The notes: generated by a model not told the origin, from the letters alone. Counted from the stretch's first letter, positions 14,601 through 29,600 are shown. The stretch is DNA of 64,000 bases from Antedon mediterranea (GCF_964355755.1 NC_092673.1:30447001-30511000), one strand, 5' to 3'. Translations and numbers: made by a program.

Positions 14601-17600
14601 AAAACGTACAACTATTCATTCAGATATTTGGAAAAGACCTAGACTAGATTATTATTAACATTGTTAATTATTTACGATTACTCGTTTGGAAATAAACGTG
14701 AAGAGGTCCTATAGATTTGTACAACACTCACCATCAGATGCTCGTTTTCGGCGTCGTTGTGACAGCGATGGGCATCCGTAGCCTAAATTATAAATAATTT
14801 TGCATTTAAAAAATTTAACTAAACAAATTAAGCTTGTAAAGGACTTTTTGTTTATATCACATTATTACTATTATTGTCATAAACATTATCATCATCGTTA
14901 TAAATTCATTTAACAATTTATGAGATTTTATAGTCTATTTTTAAAAGTTGATCATACTTCTTTTTAAATTTCCTTTAAAAAAAAGGAAGTGAATTCCATT
15001 TTCCACAAAGTGTGTGGTAAAAGCATTGTTACAAACCTTCTCTAACATCGGTTACATGGAAGTCTCCATACAATTTAGCATCTGTCATGGCAATCAAGCC
15101 CGCGTTCTCGAATACTTCCCTGCTATTTGCTCCGCCGCCTGGTCCACAACCTAGATCAAGCGTCTCCATTCGCTGGAACATCTACAATTGAAAAGTCCGT
15201 TGTCTGAATACTAAATTAATATTTGTAAAGCGTTCACTGAAAACTCTTACTCAATAGAGTGTGACACATTTACCTGCAGATATTCACAAACCAATCTTTG
15301 TTAGCTTTCACATAGCAAGAATAAAAAAAAAATGAACAACGATTTAATAACAACACCACACTAATATAGAATAGTGTTTTGTAACAGTCTATTATTTCGG
15401 TAAGGTATACTTAATACTGTTTCAAACCTTTTTTCTTGTTAAACGGTGGAAGTCCTTAAGGAAATAGACAGCTTCGTCAACAGCTAACAGTGCTACTCTA
15501 CTCTGAGGTGGGCCAATAAGTGTTAACATTGTCTCTGCACTTGGTGAAAGAGTGGGATCATTTACATTAACAATCAACTGAAAATTGTAAAATAGTGTAT
15601 TAGATTGTATTGGTAGTTTCATGTGGTTTCCTAGCTCGAATCTTCTGGAGAATGTCATTTTCTCCCTAATTTCAAAACAAAAATCGTTTTATCAGAGAAG
15701 AGTGAAATTGGTTAATTTCATTTTTCCTATATATATATAATTTATTATTTGTTTGTGCATTATATTTTGTCATGCTAATACTGAAAAAGTATAGAAAGTT
15801 AAAATATAAAGAGCTCACCTGGGATTTACATTCCTTCACAATATCCAATAATATCGAGTCAGACACAACTCTATCATTAACAAAGGCATATATGATCAGT
15901 CTGGCACTTGGCGCCATATCTTTTGTTATGTCGATACGAAGAGTTCTCGTTGCTCCAAGCTCGGAATCAAGATCTGAAGAATGCTCTACAATTTTACCTC
16001 TAACTACCACCTAATTACAGATTGAAAGAGATGATAGTAGATCAGGAACAAGTTAGGTGAAATTGGGAGTAGTGCTTCTTCACTCAGTTTGTGTGGTTGG
16101 TTCAGGCGACAACGTACGTCGACGGTAAAACAAATTACCGTTAGAATACTGTAGGCCTACTCATAATCATAACAACTTTTACAAAGGAATTGAAATTGAC
16201 AAAACAGACGGCAAATCCATAAAAGCTAACTTTATAGGCCGACAGAGTTTAGTAAAAGACTGAAAAATATTTAAACGTTTACGAGGCCGGTCAAGTAAAA
16301 AAAAAATGCAAATTTAAATGATTTGTACGTAGATAAAGATAGAAGATAGGTAGGCTAACCTTTTTACATTTAATTTTCTTTATTTTGCTAAAATACATTT
16401 GAAATGAAACTGTGTAACTATTTAAAAATGTCAGTCTATATAAACTGAATTAATATTAAACTTACAATATGGTTCAAACCAACTACAGGAGCTGTTCCAG
16501 ACTTGACTACTTCTACATCATAGTTTTGTGTTTCCTAAAATGAAGTACAAATAGATAAAATATTATTTGTCATTATTTCTTTATTCCTTTAATAGTTTGT
16601 TTCGGACAAAAACACCAGAATAATATATACAAATTTACAGACATAGATAAGCTCAAAACCGCTCGGTGATATACTGGAAAATAACTATTTTTTTAAACCG
16701 TTAAGATGAGGAAACGGTTAAGATGAAGAAATCGGTGGGAATTAAATAAATATAAATATAAAATTAATATAAAGTTATGAATCACGCCAGGACGTTACAT
16801 TCTGCCTCTCTGCTCTAGATTTTCTGTTTCTTCTTCATTACTCATATATTTACTTATACTCAACATTATTTAAGTTAGGAAATATGAAATCGAACACTAC
16901 AGACAGCTTTGAGAAATAGACAGTATAATGATAAGAATCGTCAACCTACCGGAATCTCACCAGGAGGCACTCTTATCTGTAAGTAAGCACCAGTTGCACT
17001 GTGAATTGGTTCAACGGTGAACTCATAAAATCCATTTGCTGCTTCAGGAAAGTCGTCGTCTAAAGTTATAATCTAACATAAACAAAACAACACCATTTCA
17101 ATTCCAACTTATTTTTTCACTAGTATTTGAAGAAATGTAAAGGCAAACTAAAGATCTATCAACACTATTAAACTTTATGTGACAAAAAATGTGATGTGCC
17201 CATATTTGAACATATTACTACCATATTTGGGCACATCACACTTTCTTTGTAAAACTAGTTTGAGCTTTAGTATAATATTGGAAACTTACAGTGATCGAAA
17301 TGGATGCAGTGTCTTGATTAACGTCAACCCGGAAATCTACTTGGCCTAGGTCATTACTTGTCCTTTCCAGTAGAAAGTCTTCAGAGCCTATAAGCTTGCC
17401 TTTAATTCCGTTCTCATTAGTGCCATAAGCCTCAATTTCCGTCAGGACTTGTGCTCCCGGAGACCCATCAGAGTGGAATAAATCAATCTAAGAGTGGAGA
17501 ACTAAGTGATATTAAAACATTCCATTTCCAGCCAAAACGGTTGGTTTTCAATAAGCATTTTTATAATTCTTGACGCCAAATAAGAACACATAAAGGGATG

Positions 17601-20600
17601 CCGGACGCCAACTGTTGTAACCTTCTACCTCTAATCATATGTATTAGCAATTTCATCAACAAATTTTGGTTTAGCAATATCTTATTTACTTATGAAATAG
17701 CAATGCATTTTCAATTTTATCTTTAACAGAGCAGAATTCCAAATAAATTAAACAATGTTGTAATACAAGTCAGAAAATAACTTTTAACTTAAAAAAATCA
17801 AAATGTTAAAATTACACTCTCTTTTCGGCAGTTATCTAAGTATTCTCCTACACACAGTTGTGATACTTGTTGAAAAAAAAATTAAATCTAAGTGTAACCC
17901 AGGCTACGAAAGTAGGCCAGTCTAAGAAGATGAAGGGTAACCCAGGCCACAAAAGTGTGCCAGTCAAAGAAGATGAAGGGTAACCCAGGCCACAAAAGTG
18001 TGCCAGTCAAAGAAGATGAAGGGTAACCCAGGCCACAAAAGTGTGCCAGTCAAAGAAGATGAAGGGTAACCCAGGCTACAAAAGTGTGCCAGTCAAAGAA
18101 GATGAAGGGTAACCCAGGCCACAAAAGTGTGCCAGTCCAAGGAAATTGCAACATTTACACATTCCTACTTCCTTACAAACAAAGAAAGTACTGACCAACA
18201 TACTTTAAGTATGAGCTAATTATTTTAAGGATAAACTATTAGCTGATCAAACTCCAAATAAGGAAATAGGCCTTGCTCAACAAATTCAGGTTGAGGGAAG
18301 ATTGCCCAAGTTGGATTCTGTGTGTAAAGTCCACAGCCAGACGAGGGAATCGGTGGAGTGTATAAGCATCAAACTTCGAACGGGTTTACCACACCAAAAA
18401 GGGGACAAGCTCGACCACTGCCAGTTGTCAACAAACTTAAGTTTGACTTGTTATCTAAATCTTTAAGCATACTTAATTATAAGTCGCATATTGTATAATT
18501 TGTATTACGATTTAGAATAATAACACATCTACTATAAGCCAACTATTGTGTACTCTTTTATTTATTATCTATGTGCAGTGGCGTATCCAGGATTTTGAAG
18601 TTGGGGGGGGGGGGGGGCCGGGAATTGCCAATTTGCCGACAAAATTGGTGTCATTATCTGTACATACACGACGTCTCTGATCAATATATGTTCTAGGATT
18701 ACATAGTCATATTGTCTTATATAGGATAACGATGCAAAATTAAAACCAAACCAACATTATCTGTTAGTATGTTGTATTCATATTACAATAAAGAATTAGG
18801 AAAATCTGATTTGTAGTTTTCGAAATATAGGGTCTAAAACATCGCCGAAAATGATCGTTTTTAGCCACGAAAGAAGTAAAACAATTTGCGGCCTCAGTCG
18901 ACAATTCTATTAACTACGCCATTTTTGGTTAAAATAATTACAAATAATTACGTTTTTTAGTAATTTATTTTATATATCACCATTGGAAATATCAATAAAA
19001 CATGTTATTAAATGCTTATAAAATATATAAAGTTGTTTACTTAACGGAATTCGGACAAATTCATTGCTCTAAACTTTGTGTAGTAACAATCAGAGAGATT
19101 CATGGTACACGCACGAGAGAAAACATTCCGCTGCGGGTGATTCGCATCCACCAATCAAATCAGCTAGAATCCTAAATCATTCAACCGTGAGCAATGCCAA
19201 TCGCGAGAAAGCTCAGCTTTGATTGGCTTACGATGACATCATATCACAAAATGGTGGTTTTGTAGTTGAGCCTCAAGGAATATTCTGTTCCAAAAATGAA
19301 ATACATGGATATTTTTTATGGTATATGTGCTTTTTCTTTAAAAATTTTGAATAATAAAGGCCTCATATCGGGTTTTTGGCACTTATAATAAATATATCTT
19401 AGACAAAAAAGCACATGGCATGTGGAACTATATAATCTCTTAGCGTAGGAAGACATACAACAAATCCCAGGTCATGAGAGGCTCATAACTACTACTACTA
19501 CTACTGCGTCGAGCTTGCTCGGATCCTTTTGACTACTTCTTTCCAGCCGTCTCTGTTCATCATTGCTCCTGGTAGCTCTTCAATTGTATGGTCGGGAGTC
19601 CGCAACTAGTTGGTCAATGAATGATTTTGGGGGCCTGCCTGGTCTTCTTGTCCCATGTGATGGCATTCAGAGCATAAGTTCGCTTATCAGTTCACTTTTG
19701 TTGCGGAAAGAGTGTCCAACAAAGCGGACTCTTCTTTCTTTGATAACATCGGTGATCTTGCGAAGATTCCCATATAGCTGAGCGTTGGAGAGGTGATCTT
19801 GCCACGAAACGTTAAGAACGAAAAATTAATGAAGAAAAATTTCTTCAAGACCACAGTCGAGTCTGTCCTTCTCTACGGGTCATCGACATGGACCCTAACT
19901 AAGAAACTTGAAAACACTCTAAACGGAACATATACTAGGATGCTACGGGCTCATAACTAGACTGCCAAAACAAGGTTGAATAGGGTAGGTCAAAGACTTT
20001 TGAGTAAACAATCTACCGCGTACGGCCGTACGTACGTGCTACACATTTTTTACGTGTTTCGTTAGATGTAATGAAAATAAAAAATAGTTGATCTGAAGGG
20101 ATCAATGATGATATGATATGTAAATAAACAAACACTCAAAAGAATTATGTTTACAGTTCAATTATTGTCAGAATAAATAGTTTATTTTTTTCCCCGGTGT
20201 CACAAGTGATTTAATTTTTGTTCCATTGTACCGTATGAGGGGGTCATTCATGCGTAGCGGCCTCTTATTGGATGATGGGTTGGTATATAAAGTGTGTGCG
20301 GGAACGGCGCGAGGTTGAAAACAAGGAGTTGGGAGTAAGCTGAGTGTTGCATTTCTTGATTGGGTGTGGCAAACTACTATTGTTGCATTGATAAGTTGCT
20401 AAGCGGAGAAAATAAAGAAAACCACAAAGTAAGAGATATAGATATTTGATGCACACTTCAGCGATATTGTAGTCGTGTAATAAATAACTCCTTAATTTCT
20501 AATCTGAGGTCTCTTTTTACGACTGTTAATTGAGTGGTAGGCTACATTGAAGAACGGATTGACTAATTGGATTTATAACTAAAGGACTCTGGCAACCAGA

Positions 20601-23600
20601 ACACTTGTGTGAGTACGGAATAGTAACGATATTGGAATTGAACGAGACGGAAAGGAAAAACTTACTACTAGTACGACACGCCATTGAATTGGAGACATTA
20701 AAGAAAGACGTTAAAGAAAAGAAGGACGGTTACAGAAATAATGCGTGGAATGTTATATACAACGGCTACTGGTGTGTGAAATAGTCACCTGATTGGAACT
20801 TACATGGCATTATCAACGTGTGAACTTATTGTAATTATATATATATGGAATAGATAGATGAATTATGAAATAACAAATATTATATGTGTGGAAAAGAATA
20901 GAATAGTATATGAATTTAAGAAATATTGTGAAACAACTTATTGTAATTATATATATATGGAATAGATAGATGAATTATGAAATAACGAATATTATATGTG
21001 TGGGAAAGAATAGAATAAGGTACGAATTTAAGAAATAGTGTGAAACAAAGTTTTGTTATTATAAATATGGAATAGACACTGAATTATGAATTAACGAGTA
21101 TTATATAATTATGTGGAAAAGAAACGAACATAAATAAGACAAATTGATAAAACTAGATGGCACGCTCGCTTCGCTCGCGTACCATCTAGGTCGTGCCCAC
21201 AGATGGTTCTCGAGTACACAGTATTTCCAGCGAGAAAAAAAATGGAGATTTCAAATGTACGTACCGCAGGACTATAATACATTATCGTTTACAGAAACGA
21301 ATAAATATACACAATGATTTATGTAATCAACCAAAATTAGCACCCTGAGAATTACTTCCGAGAGAGAAACAAAATGAGTCAAAATTTTTTATTTGGACTC
21401 ATAACAAACCCAATTTGTGTTTTGTATGTAACATTAAGGGTTGAGGGATGGAGGAAGAAGATAGGTACAAAGAGGAAACATTTTAAAATATATTCTTATC
21501 CACTCAGTAACGAAATATTGTTTTTAATGTTTTATAGGCCTATAAATAATATACCACTAAATACAGTAAAACATTTACGATTTAATACGGTACTTTGTTA
21601 AAACTCTCACTGTCATAGTCGATTGAAATAGTAAAGTACATGTAACGATACACCACTACGACGTTTATATATTTTTAAATTATTAATTAATACAAACTTT
21701 GAGAAGCAACTGTCAGTAATATTAACGTTTATTTATTTGTATATTATATGTTTATAATCTAACAGTAGGGCCTACCCACACTCACAGTAATAAAGTTTAT
21801 TTGTATATATTTTTATATTACATCTAACAGTACCAACACTCACAGTAAGAAATTTGCGATTCAAATTGCGATCAAAAGTGGTTAATACCTTAACAGTATT
21901 GTACAGCATTGCAATACTATTTATGTTTATTTTCCAAGGGGGCCCATAAATCTAAATCTATACCTCTATGGTTAAACCAAATAATTTGGAATGTTTATTT
22001 GTAAATTATATGTTTATAATCTAACAGTAGGGCCTACCCACACTCACAGTAATAAAGTTTATTTGTATATATTTTTATATTACATCTAACAGTACCGACA
22101 CTCACAGTAAGAAATTTGCGATTCAAATTGCGATCAAAAGTGGTTAATACCTTAACAGTATTGTACAGCATTGCAATACTATTATGTTTATTCTCCAAGG
22201 GGGCCCATAAATCTAAATTTATACCTGTATGGTTAAACCAAATAATTTGGAATGTTTCATTCATCACAAATCAATACATTTGTAAAAACGTATATTAAAT
22301 GTATCAAAATAGTATTTTTTAAAGAAAATCGGCCTGTCTTCAACATTATGATGCTGTACTCGAACTGTTCAACCGGTTTTCAGCTATTAAAAACAATTAT
22401 CGTAGGAGGAGATAGGAAAATGCGAAGCCTCCTCGCATTTTTGTGGCGGGTATTTTTCAAGATGGACATTCATTAGACAGTGTATACCACGATCGGAAAA
22501 CACCCCTATTTGGGGCAAATCGTTGAACCTAAATTCGTTTTAATCGTCAATAACTAATTATCTAACTTAATTTAATTAGTAAACAGGGTTACATCAGGTG
22601 GTTAAAATCAGTACCGAAAGTACGAACCAACTTTATATACCATCGAGTAAAAATTCTAGAAGTAAGGCGCGATTTACCGAATTTTGCCCTTACGTAAATT
22701 TATATATAGATTAGTGGCTAAAATATATTACAAGATGAATGATTTATAATCGAAGTATATAAGACGAGATAGAGAAAGTGTTGTATTAATTGGATCATAG
22801 GGAATGGGGATAGTAATTTAAGAGGGTAATTCGAGATTTATATGATGAAATTAATTGAATAATATTGTAAAGTGTAACGATGATGCAAGTATACATATAG
22901 CGGAGTTAGGGTAGAGTGTATTTGGAATAGAAGTAATTATTTATTTATTGTTGTATTCATTTATTTGTTTATTGTATTTACTTGGGTTTTGAGTATTAGG
23001 AAAGGGGTAAAGGCCATCTCTAGAGATAATTGAGGGAGTAAAAGGAACTTGTAAGATATTTATTTATGTGTTTATTGTTAACGAGTATTTATTTATTAGA
23101 TGTTATTGAATGGTTAAATGTGAAACTTCATATGAATGCTCGTTTGAGCCTGAGGTATAAATGTTTAAAAGAAAAGGAAAAAAAAATAATTAAAATGACG
23201 ATAGAAGTTCTTGAAGTAATTTGTAATTGTTTTCTGTATAACTAAATTGGCAAGGTTTCGTGACATTTATGGGGGCTCGTCCGGGAAAGTGCCAATCTTA
23301 AAAAAAAAAATATACAGAAAAAAATAACAGTATTTTAGTGTTCTTATTACAGATATTGAAAACGATAAGGCTACAGTGTGCATCATGGATCTTGAAAGAC
23401 TCGTCGAGGCTGGTAAGGCGTTGGGTTATAGTGGCATGGAATTGCGAGAGTTTGTCAGTGAGAGAGAGAAAAGTGAGGAATTTGAAAAGAAAGAAAAGCA
23501 GAAGGAGGAAAGAGAGGGGAGGGCTCACCAATTAGAATTGCGCAGAAATGACCAACAGATATTAGAAATGCAGTTAATGTTAGAAAAGGTTAAATTAGAG

Positions 23601-26600
23601 GGAGGGGACACTCTTCGAGTTAAAACATGCGACCCAAACACCAATAAGATAAATGCTCGAACTCCCAAGTTGCCCGCTTTCAATGAAGGAAAGGATGACC
23701 TGGATTCCTATTTGAAACGATATGAAAGATATGCAGTTAGTCAGGGATGGAGTATTGAATACTGGGCTATAAATTTAAGTGCTTTACTAACGGGAAAATC
23801 TCTCGAAGTGTATTCTAGACTTTCCACAGAGGATGCAGATAATTACCGGACATTGAAAACAGCACTTCTGAAAAGATTTCAGTTAACGGCAGATGGGTTC
23901 CGAAATAAACTTCGATTGGCGAAACCAGAGACAGGAGAAAGTGGTCATCAGTTCGCAGCAAGGATAGAAAATTATCTTACCAGGTGGATTGAATTGGCAG
24001 AAGCAGCACAATCATATGATGGACTGAAAGACCTTCTATTGAGAGAGCAGTTTACTGATGGATGTGGTCGAGAGTTAGCGTTATTTCTTCGGGAACGTCA
24101 GCCAAAAACTATCGGTGAAATGGCTGATATTGCTGAGCAGTACCTAGAAGCACGAGGAGGTATGTTCGGAAATATAATAGCAGCAAAAAGATTGCCTACC
24201 ACCACTCATAGACAGGTAACCCAAGAACCGGTACCCATCATTAATAATCCCCAAGTTAGGTCAAATCCCATTACTTGTTTTCTCTGTCATCGGGTAGGAC
24301 ATTTAGCAAGAAATTGTCGGGCCACAACTGCTTTTAAACCAAACACCGGCCTTACATGTTTTAGATGTCATAGGAAGGGTCACTTGGCAAAAAATTGTAG
24401 ACAAGATGTAGATAAATGTGCTGGATTACGTAACCCATATACTGGTCCTCCTCATGAGGAACCCAAGTCTTTAATTTTACAGCAGGAACAATCCAATGGT
24501 ACAGTTAACCCTAATCCTTTCCAAACCCCGGAAAATTGTGGAGGTATGATAATTAGTTCAAACCCTCATAAATTGAATAGGTGTTGTATGGATAACAAAT
24601 CTAGTTATGTAACTTTAAAATGTGGTAATCTTCTTCCTATCATGAGTGCAGCGTTGAAGGGATCTGGTCCAGGAAGTATGCCCGTTTCTCCTGGATTGGT
24701 TGGGCAACACAAGGTAACAGTCTTACGGGATAGTGGTTGCAGTGGCGTTGTCATAAAACAGTGTTATGTATCCCCAGATCAATTTACTGGTAACGTGAAA
24801 ACATGTGTGTTAATTGACGGTACTGTGAGAAGGCTGCCGCTCGCTACAATACAAGTAAATACTCCTTATTTTACAGGTATGACTCAAGCGTTATGTATGG
24901 ATAATCCAATTTTTGATCTTATATTAGGAAATATAGAAGGTGTTCGGTCTCCGGATGATCCCGACAAAACGTGGACAGGACGAAACGTCCCAGCATGTGC
25001 AGTCACTACTCGGGCACAAGCTATAACACAATCAAAACCATTTAAATCACTCAAAACTCTAGAAGCAGTCGATCAAGTCATTACCGTTGAGAATTTAAGG
25101 AACGCACAAAATACAGATGTGACACTCCGAAAAGCGAAAGAACTGGCAGAAAATGAAGGTGTTCGCGTAAGTAAAAGTAACGCAACTTCTCATTTCTTCT
25201 ATAAAAATAATCTTTTGTATAGGCAATTCAGCTCTCCGTCAGTTGAACATGGGAATATATTTACTCAACTCGTTGTCCCAAAGTCTTTGCGACATCAAGT
25301 AATGCGACAGGCGCACGAATCATTATTAGGCGGCCATCAAGGTGCCAAGAAAACCACCGACAAAGTATTAACGAACTTCCATTGGCCAGGGATAACCGCC
25401 GACATTACCAGATATTGCCGTTCTTGTGATATCTGTCAAAGGACCGTTCAAAAAGGTAGAGTAACCAAAGTTCCTTTAGGTAATATGCCTTTAATCGAAG
25501 CACCATTTGAACGCATAGCTGTCGATATCGTTGGTCCAATTCATCCTATCTCTAAAAATAGAAATAGATACATTCTAACTATAATAGATTTTGCTACCAG
25601 GTACCCGGAAGCCATCGCTTTACCAAGTATAGAAGCTGAACGTGTTGCGGAAGGTTTAGTCAAAGTCTTTTCTAGAATTGGAATTCCGAAGGAAATGCTG
25701 ACGGATCAAGGGTCACAATTCACTTCAGAGGTGATGAAACAAGTATGCAAACTACTGTCTATTAAGCAAATGATGACCTCACCGTATCATCCGGCCTGCA
25801 ATGGTCTTGTTGAACGATTTAATGGCACGTTGAAACAGATGCTAAAACGGATGTGTGCGGAACGACCCAGCGACTGGGATAGGTATATAGATCCTCTGTT
25901 ATTTGCCATTAGAGAGTCTCCACAAGAGAGTCTTGGGTTTTCACCCTTTGAACTTCTATATGGACGTAACCTTCGAGGCCCTATGACCATTTTAAGAGAG
26001 TTATGGACAGGTGAAGTTCACACGCCAGAAACCAAGACCACTTATCAATATGTTGTAGACTTAAAGGAACGATTGAACGAAACGTGTGCAGTTGCACAAA
26101 AGAATCTACAAAAAGCAAAAGGGAGATACAAGAAGTATTACGACAAGAAAAGTCGAGCACGAGAATTCCAAGTAGGTGATAAGGTTTTGCTTTTACTTCC
26201 AACTGACCGAAACAAACTTCTACTTCAGTGGAAAGGCCCGTTTCCAATCATAGCTAAAATGGGGTATTTAGATTACCGCATAGATCTGAATGGGAAGTTA
26301 AAAACATTTCATGCAAATCTTCTTAAACGATATCATGAACGTCAAGATGTATATGTAGCTGCGCTAGCTGAGTTCCAATCGGATGTTTCACAGGGGGCGC
26401 TGGAAGTAGCATGTACTTCTGTAATCGAAAGTGAGGATATGGTAAGTGATGCTCCAATTGCTTTACAAATGACCAATGATAACCTTTTGCAGCTTCATCC
26501 TTTGCAGGCTAAAGAAACTATCGCCGATGTCCACATTAGTGACGATTGTGATGAAATTGGTAGAAAAGAGGTAAAACGTCTTATTGCAAATTATAGGGAC

Positions 26601-29600
26601 GTTCTCACAGATTTACCGGGTAAAACCACTCTGGGCAACCATGACATAAAACTTCGTACAGATGAGCCTATTCGAACCAAACCATACCCATTACCACACG
26701 CATTGCGGGATACAGTGAAAGATGAAGTGAGTATGATGTTAAACATGGGGGTAATTGAACCATCATGCGCTCCATGTGCTTCTCCAATTGTTTTGGTTAA
26801 AAAACCGGATGGATCAAATAGATTCTGTGTGGATTTCAGGAAGGTGAACCAAAGCACCGTGTTTGATGCAGAACCAATACCTGACCAAGATGAGTTATTT
26901 ACAAAATTAGCCACTGATAATTATTTCACAAAACTAGATCTTAGTAAAGGTTATTGGCAGGTACCGATGGATGAACGTTCCAAACAACTTACATCATTTG
27001 TAACGCCCAACGGTTTATTCCAATTTAAAGTTATGCCCTTTGGTTTGGTAAACGCCCCGGCTACGTTTAGTAGAATAATGAGGAAATTACTTCATGGAAT
27101 GGAAAATACCATAAATTATATCGATGATATCTTAATACATACATCTTCTTGGGAAGAACATGTAACAATTCTGAAAGAATTATTTCGTCGTCTACGAGCA
27201 GCTAATTTAACAGCAAGACCAAGTAAGTGTTTCATCGGATACGAATCTATTGAATTTTTGGGCCATGTTGTTGGGAAGGGTCATCTGAAACCACGACCTG
27301 AGAAAATTCAAAGCATCGTTCAAGCAAAACGACCAGAAACCAAAAAGCAACTGCGATCATTCCTAGGAACAACTAATTATTATCGTCGGTTCATACCACA
27401 CTATTCTGCTATTGCGTCTCCATTAACGGATCGAACAAAGAATCAAGAACCAAACAAGATACGATGGGAGGTAAGTCAAGAAAATGCCTTCAAAACACTT
27501 AAGTCAAAACTAACCAGTAAACCTATTCTTTGTCTACCAGATTTAAGTAAACCGTTTATTCTGCGAACAGACGCCTGTGACGAGGGAATCGGAGCAGTAC
27601 TCCTTCAAAATTATGGAAATGAAAAATTCCCTGTGGCTTATGCCAGCAAGAAGTTACTACCCCGGGAAAAAGCGTACTCTATTATGGAGAAGGAATGTTT
27701 ATCAATAATTTGGAGTGTACGTAAGTTTGAAACATACCTATATGGTCGAGAATTTACCTTAGAAACTGACCATCAACCCCTTGTTTACATGCAAAAAGCT
27801 AAATTAGCGAATGGTAGAATAATGCGCTGGGCACTGGCGCTCCAGCCATACAGGTTCCGAATTGAAGCTATCAAAGGTAGCGATAACGTAGGTGCGGATT
27901 ATCTCAGCCGCAGTTCATGTAGTTAGAAAATGTATATCCCCATACATTGTTCTTGAGTGGGGGGAAAAATGTCACAAGTGATTTAATTTTTGTTCCATTG
28001 TACCGTATGAGGGGGTCATTCATGCGTAGCGGCCTCTTATTGGATGATGGGTTGGTATATAAAGTGTGTGCGGGAACGGCGCGAGGTTGAAACAAGGAGT
28101 TGGGAGTAAGCTGAGTGTTGCATTTCTTGATTGGGTGTGGCAAACTACTATTGTTGCATTGATAAGTTGCTAAGCGGAGAAAATAAAGAAAACCACAAAG
28201 TAAGAGATATAGATATTTGATGCACACTTCAGCGATATTGTAGTCGTGTAATAAATAACTCCTTAATTTCTAATCTGAGGTCTTTTTTTACGACTGTTAA
28301 TTGAGTGGTAGGCTACATTGAAGAACGGATTGACTAATTGGATTTATAACTAAAGGACTCTGGCAACCAGAACACTTGTGTGAGTACGGAATAGTAACGA
28401 TATTGGAATTGAACGAGACGGAAAGGAAAAACTTACTACTAGTACGACACGCCATTGAATTGGAGACATTAAAGAAAGACGTTAAAGAAAAGAAGGACGG
28501 TTACAGAAATAATGCGTGGAATGTTATATACAACGGCTACTGGTGTGTGAAATAGTCACCTGATTGGAACTTACATGGCATTATCAACGTGTGAACTTAT
28601 TGTAATTATATATATATGGAATAGATAGATGAATTATGAAATAACAAATATTATATGTGTGGAAAAGAATAGAATAGTATATGAATTTAAGAAATATTGT
28701 GAAACAACTTATTGTAATTATATATATATGGAATAGATAGATGAATTATGAAATAACGAATATTATATGTGTGGGAAAGAATAGAATAAGGTACGAATTT
28801 AAGAAATAGTGTGAAACAAAGTTTTGTTATTATAAATATGGAATAGACACTGAATTATGAATTAACGAGTATTATATAATTATGTGGAAAAGAAACGAAC
28901 ATAAATAAGACAAATTGATAAAATTAGTGGCTAAAATATATTACAAGATGAATGATTTATAATCGAAGTATATAAGACGAGATAGAGAAAGTGTTGTATT
29001 AATTGGATCATAGGGAATGGGGATAGTAATTTAAGAGGGTAATTCGAGATTTATATGATGAAATTAATTGAATAATATTGTAAAGTGTAACGATGATGCA
29101 AGTATACATATAGCGGAGTTAGGGTAGAGTGTATTTGGAATAGAAGTAATTATTTATTTATTGTTGTATTCATTTATTTGTTTATTGTATTTACTTGGGT
29201 TTTGAGTATTAGGAAAGGGGTAAAGGCCATCTCTAGAGATAATTGAGGGAGTAAAAGGAACTTGTAAGATATTTATTTATGTGTTTATTGTTAACGAGTA
29301 TTTATTTATTAGATGTTATTGAATGGTTAAATGTGAAACTTCATATGAATGCTCGTTTGAGCCTGAGGTATAAATGTTTAAAAGAAAAGGAAAAAAAAAT
29401 AATTAAAATAACGATAGAAGTTCTTGAAGTAATTTGTAATTGTTTTCTGTATAACTAAATTGGCAAGGTTTCGTGACACCCGGCACCTTTGTTTGCCGAC
29501 GGCCGCGATGATGTGCCGACGGAAACGAAATCAGGGGGCCCGGGCCCCCCCGGCCCCCCTACTGGATACGCTACTGTCTATGTGTGTCTAGTGCCGCCGC

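Larger units (their letters stand above)
20198..29478 (+). mobile_element. Gmr1-like Ty3/gypsy LTR retrotransposon, apparently intact
   Basis: Two LTRs of about 1.51 kb (TGTCAC...GTGACA) are flanked by the 5-bp repeat CCCGG (20193-20197, 29479-29483). It has a tRNA-Pro-type primer site, one long gag-pol frame and a purine tract. Pol order is protease, integrase, reverse transcriptase, RNase H. Integrase before RT is the Ty1/copia order and marks the Gmr1 group of Ty3/gypsy elements described from deuterostomes. The LTRs differ by only a few bases and indels apart from the Helitron in the 5' LTR, so the insertion is young. It is antisense to gene 1, in intron 8. Confidence 0.92.
18576..29576. 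mobile_element. hAT-like DNA element hosting a LINE fragment and the Gmr1 element
   Basis: The left end is CAGTGGCGTATCCAG and the right end, reversed, is CAGTAGCGTATCCAG. Both are flanked by the 8-bp direct repeat TCTATGTG (18568-18575 and 29577-29584). An 8-bp duplication with CAG-type terminal repeats is typical of hAT superfamily elements. Own sequence is 18576-19479, about 19959-20197 and 29484-29576; no transposase is visible, so it is non-autonomous. G- and C-runs lie just inside the two ends. It sits in intron 8 of gene 1. Confidence 0.75.

Noticed and set aside
17893-18140. 43-bp repeats considered as a CRISPR array
   Set aside because: Units are contiguous with no variable spacers and the genome is eukaryotic; it is an ordinary minisatellite.
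25787-26914. Minus-strand frames inside the gag-pol gene
   Set aside because: Shadows of the 1516-residue plus-strand frame, which carries all the motifs.
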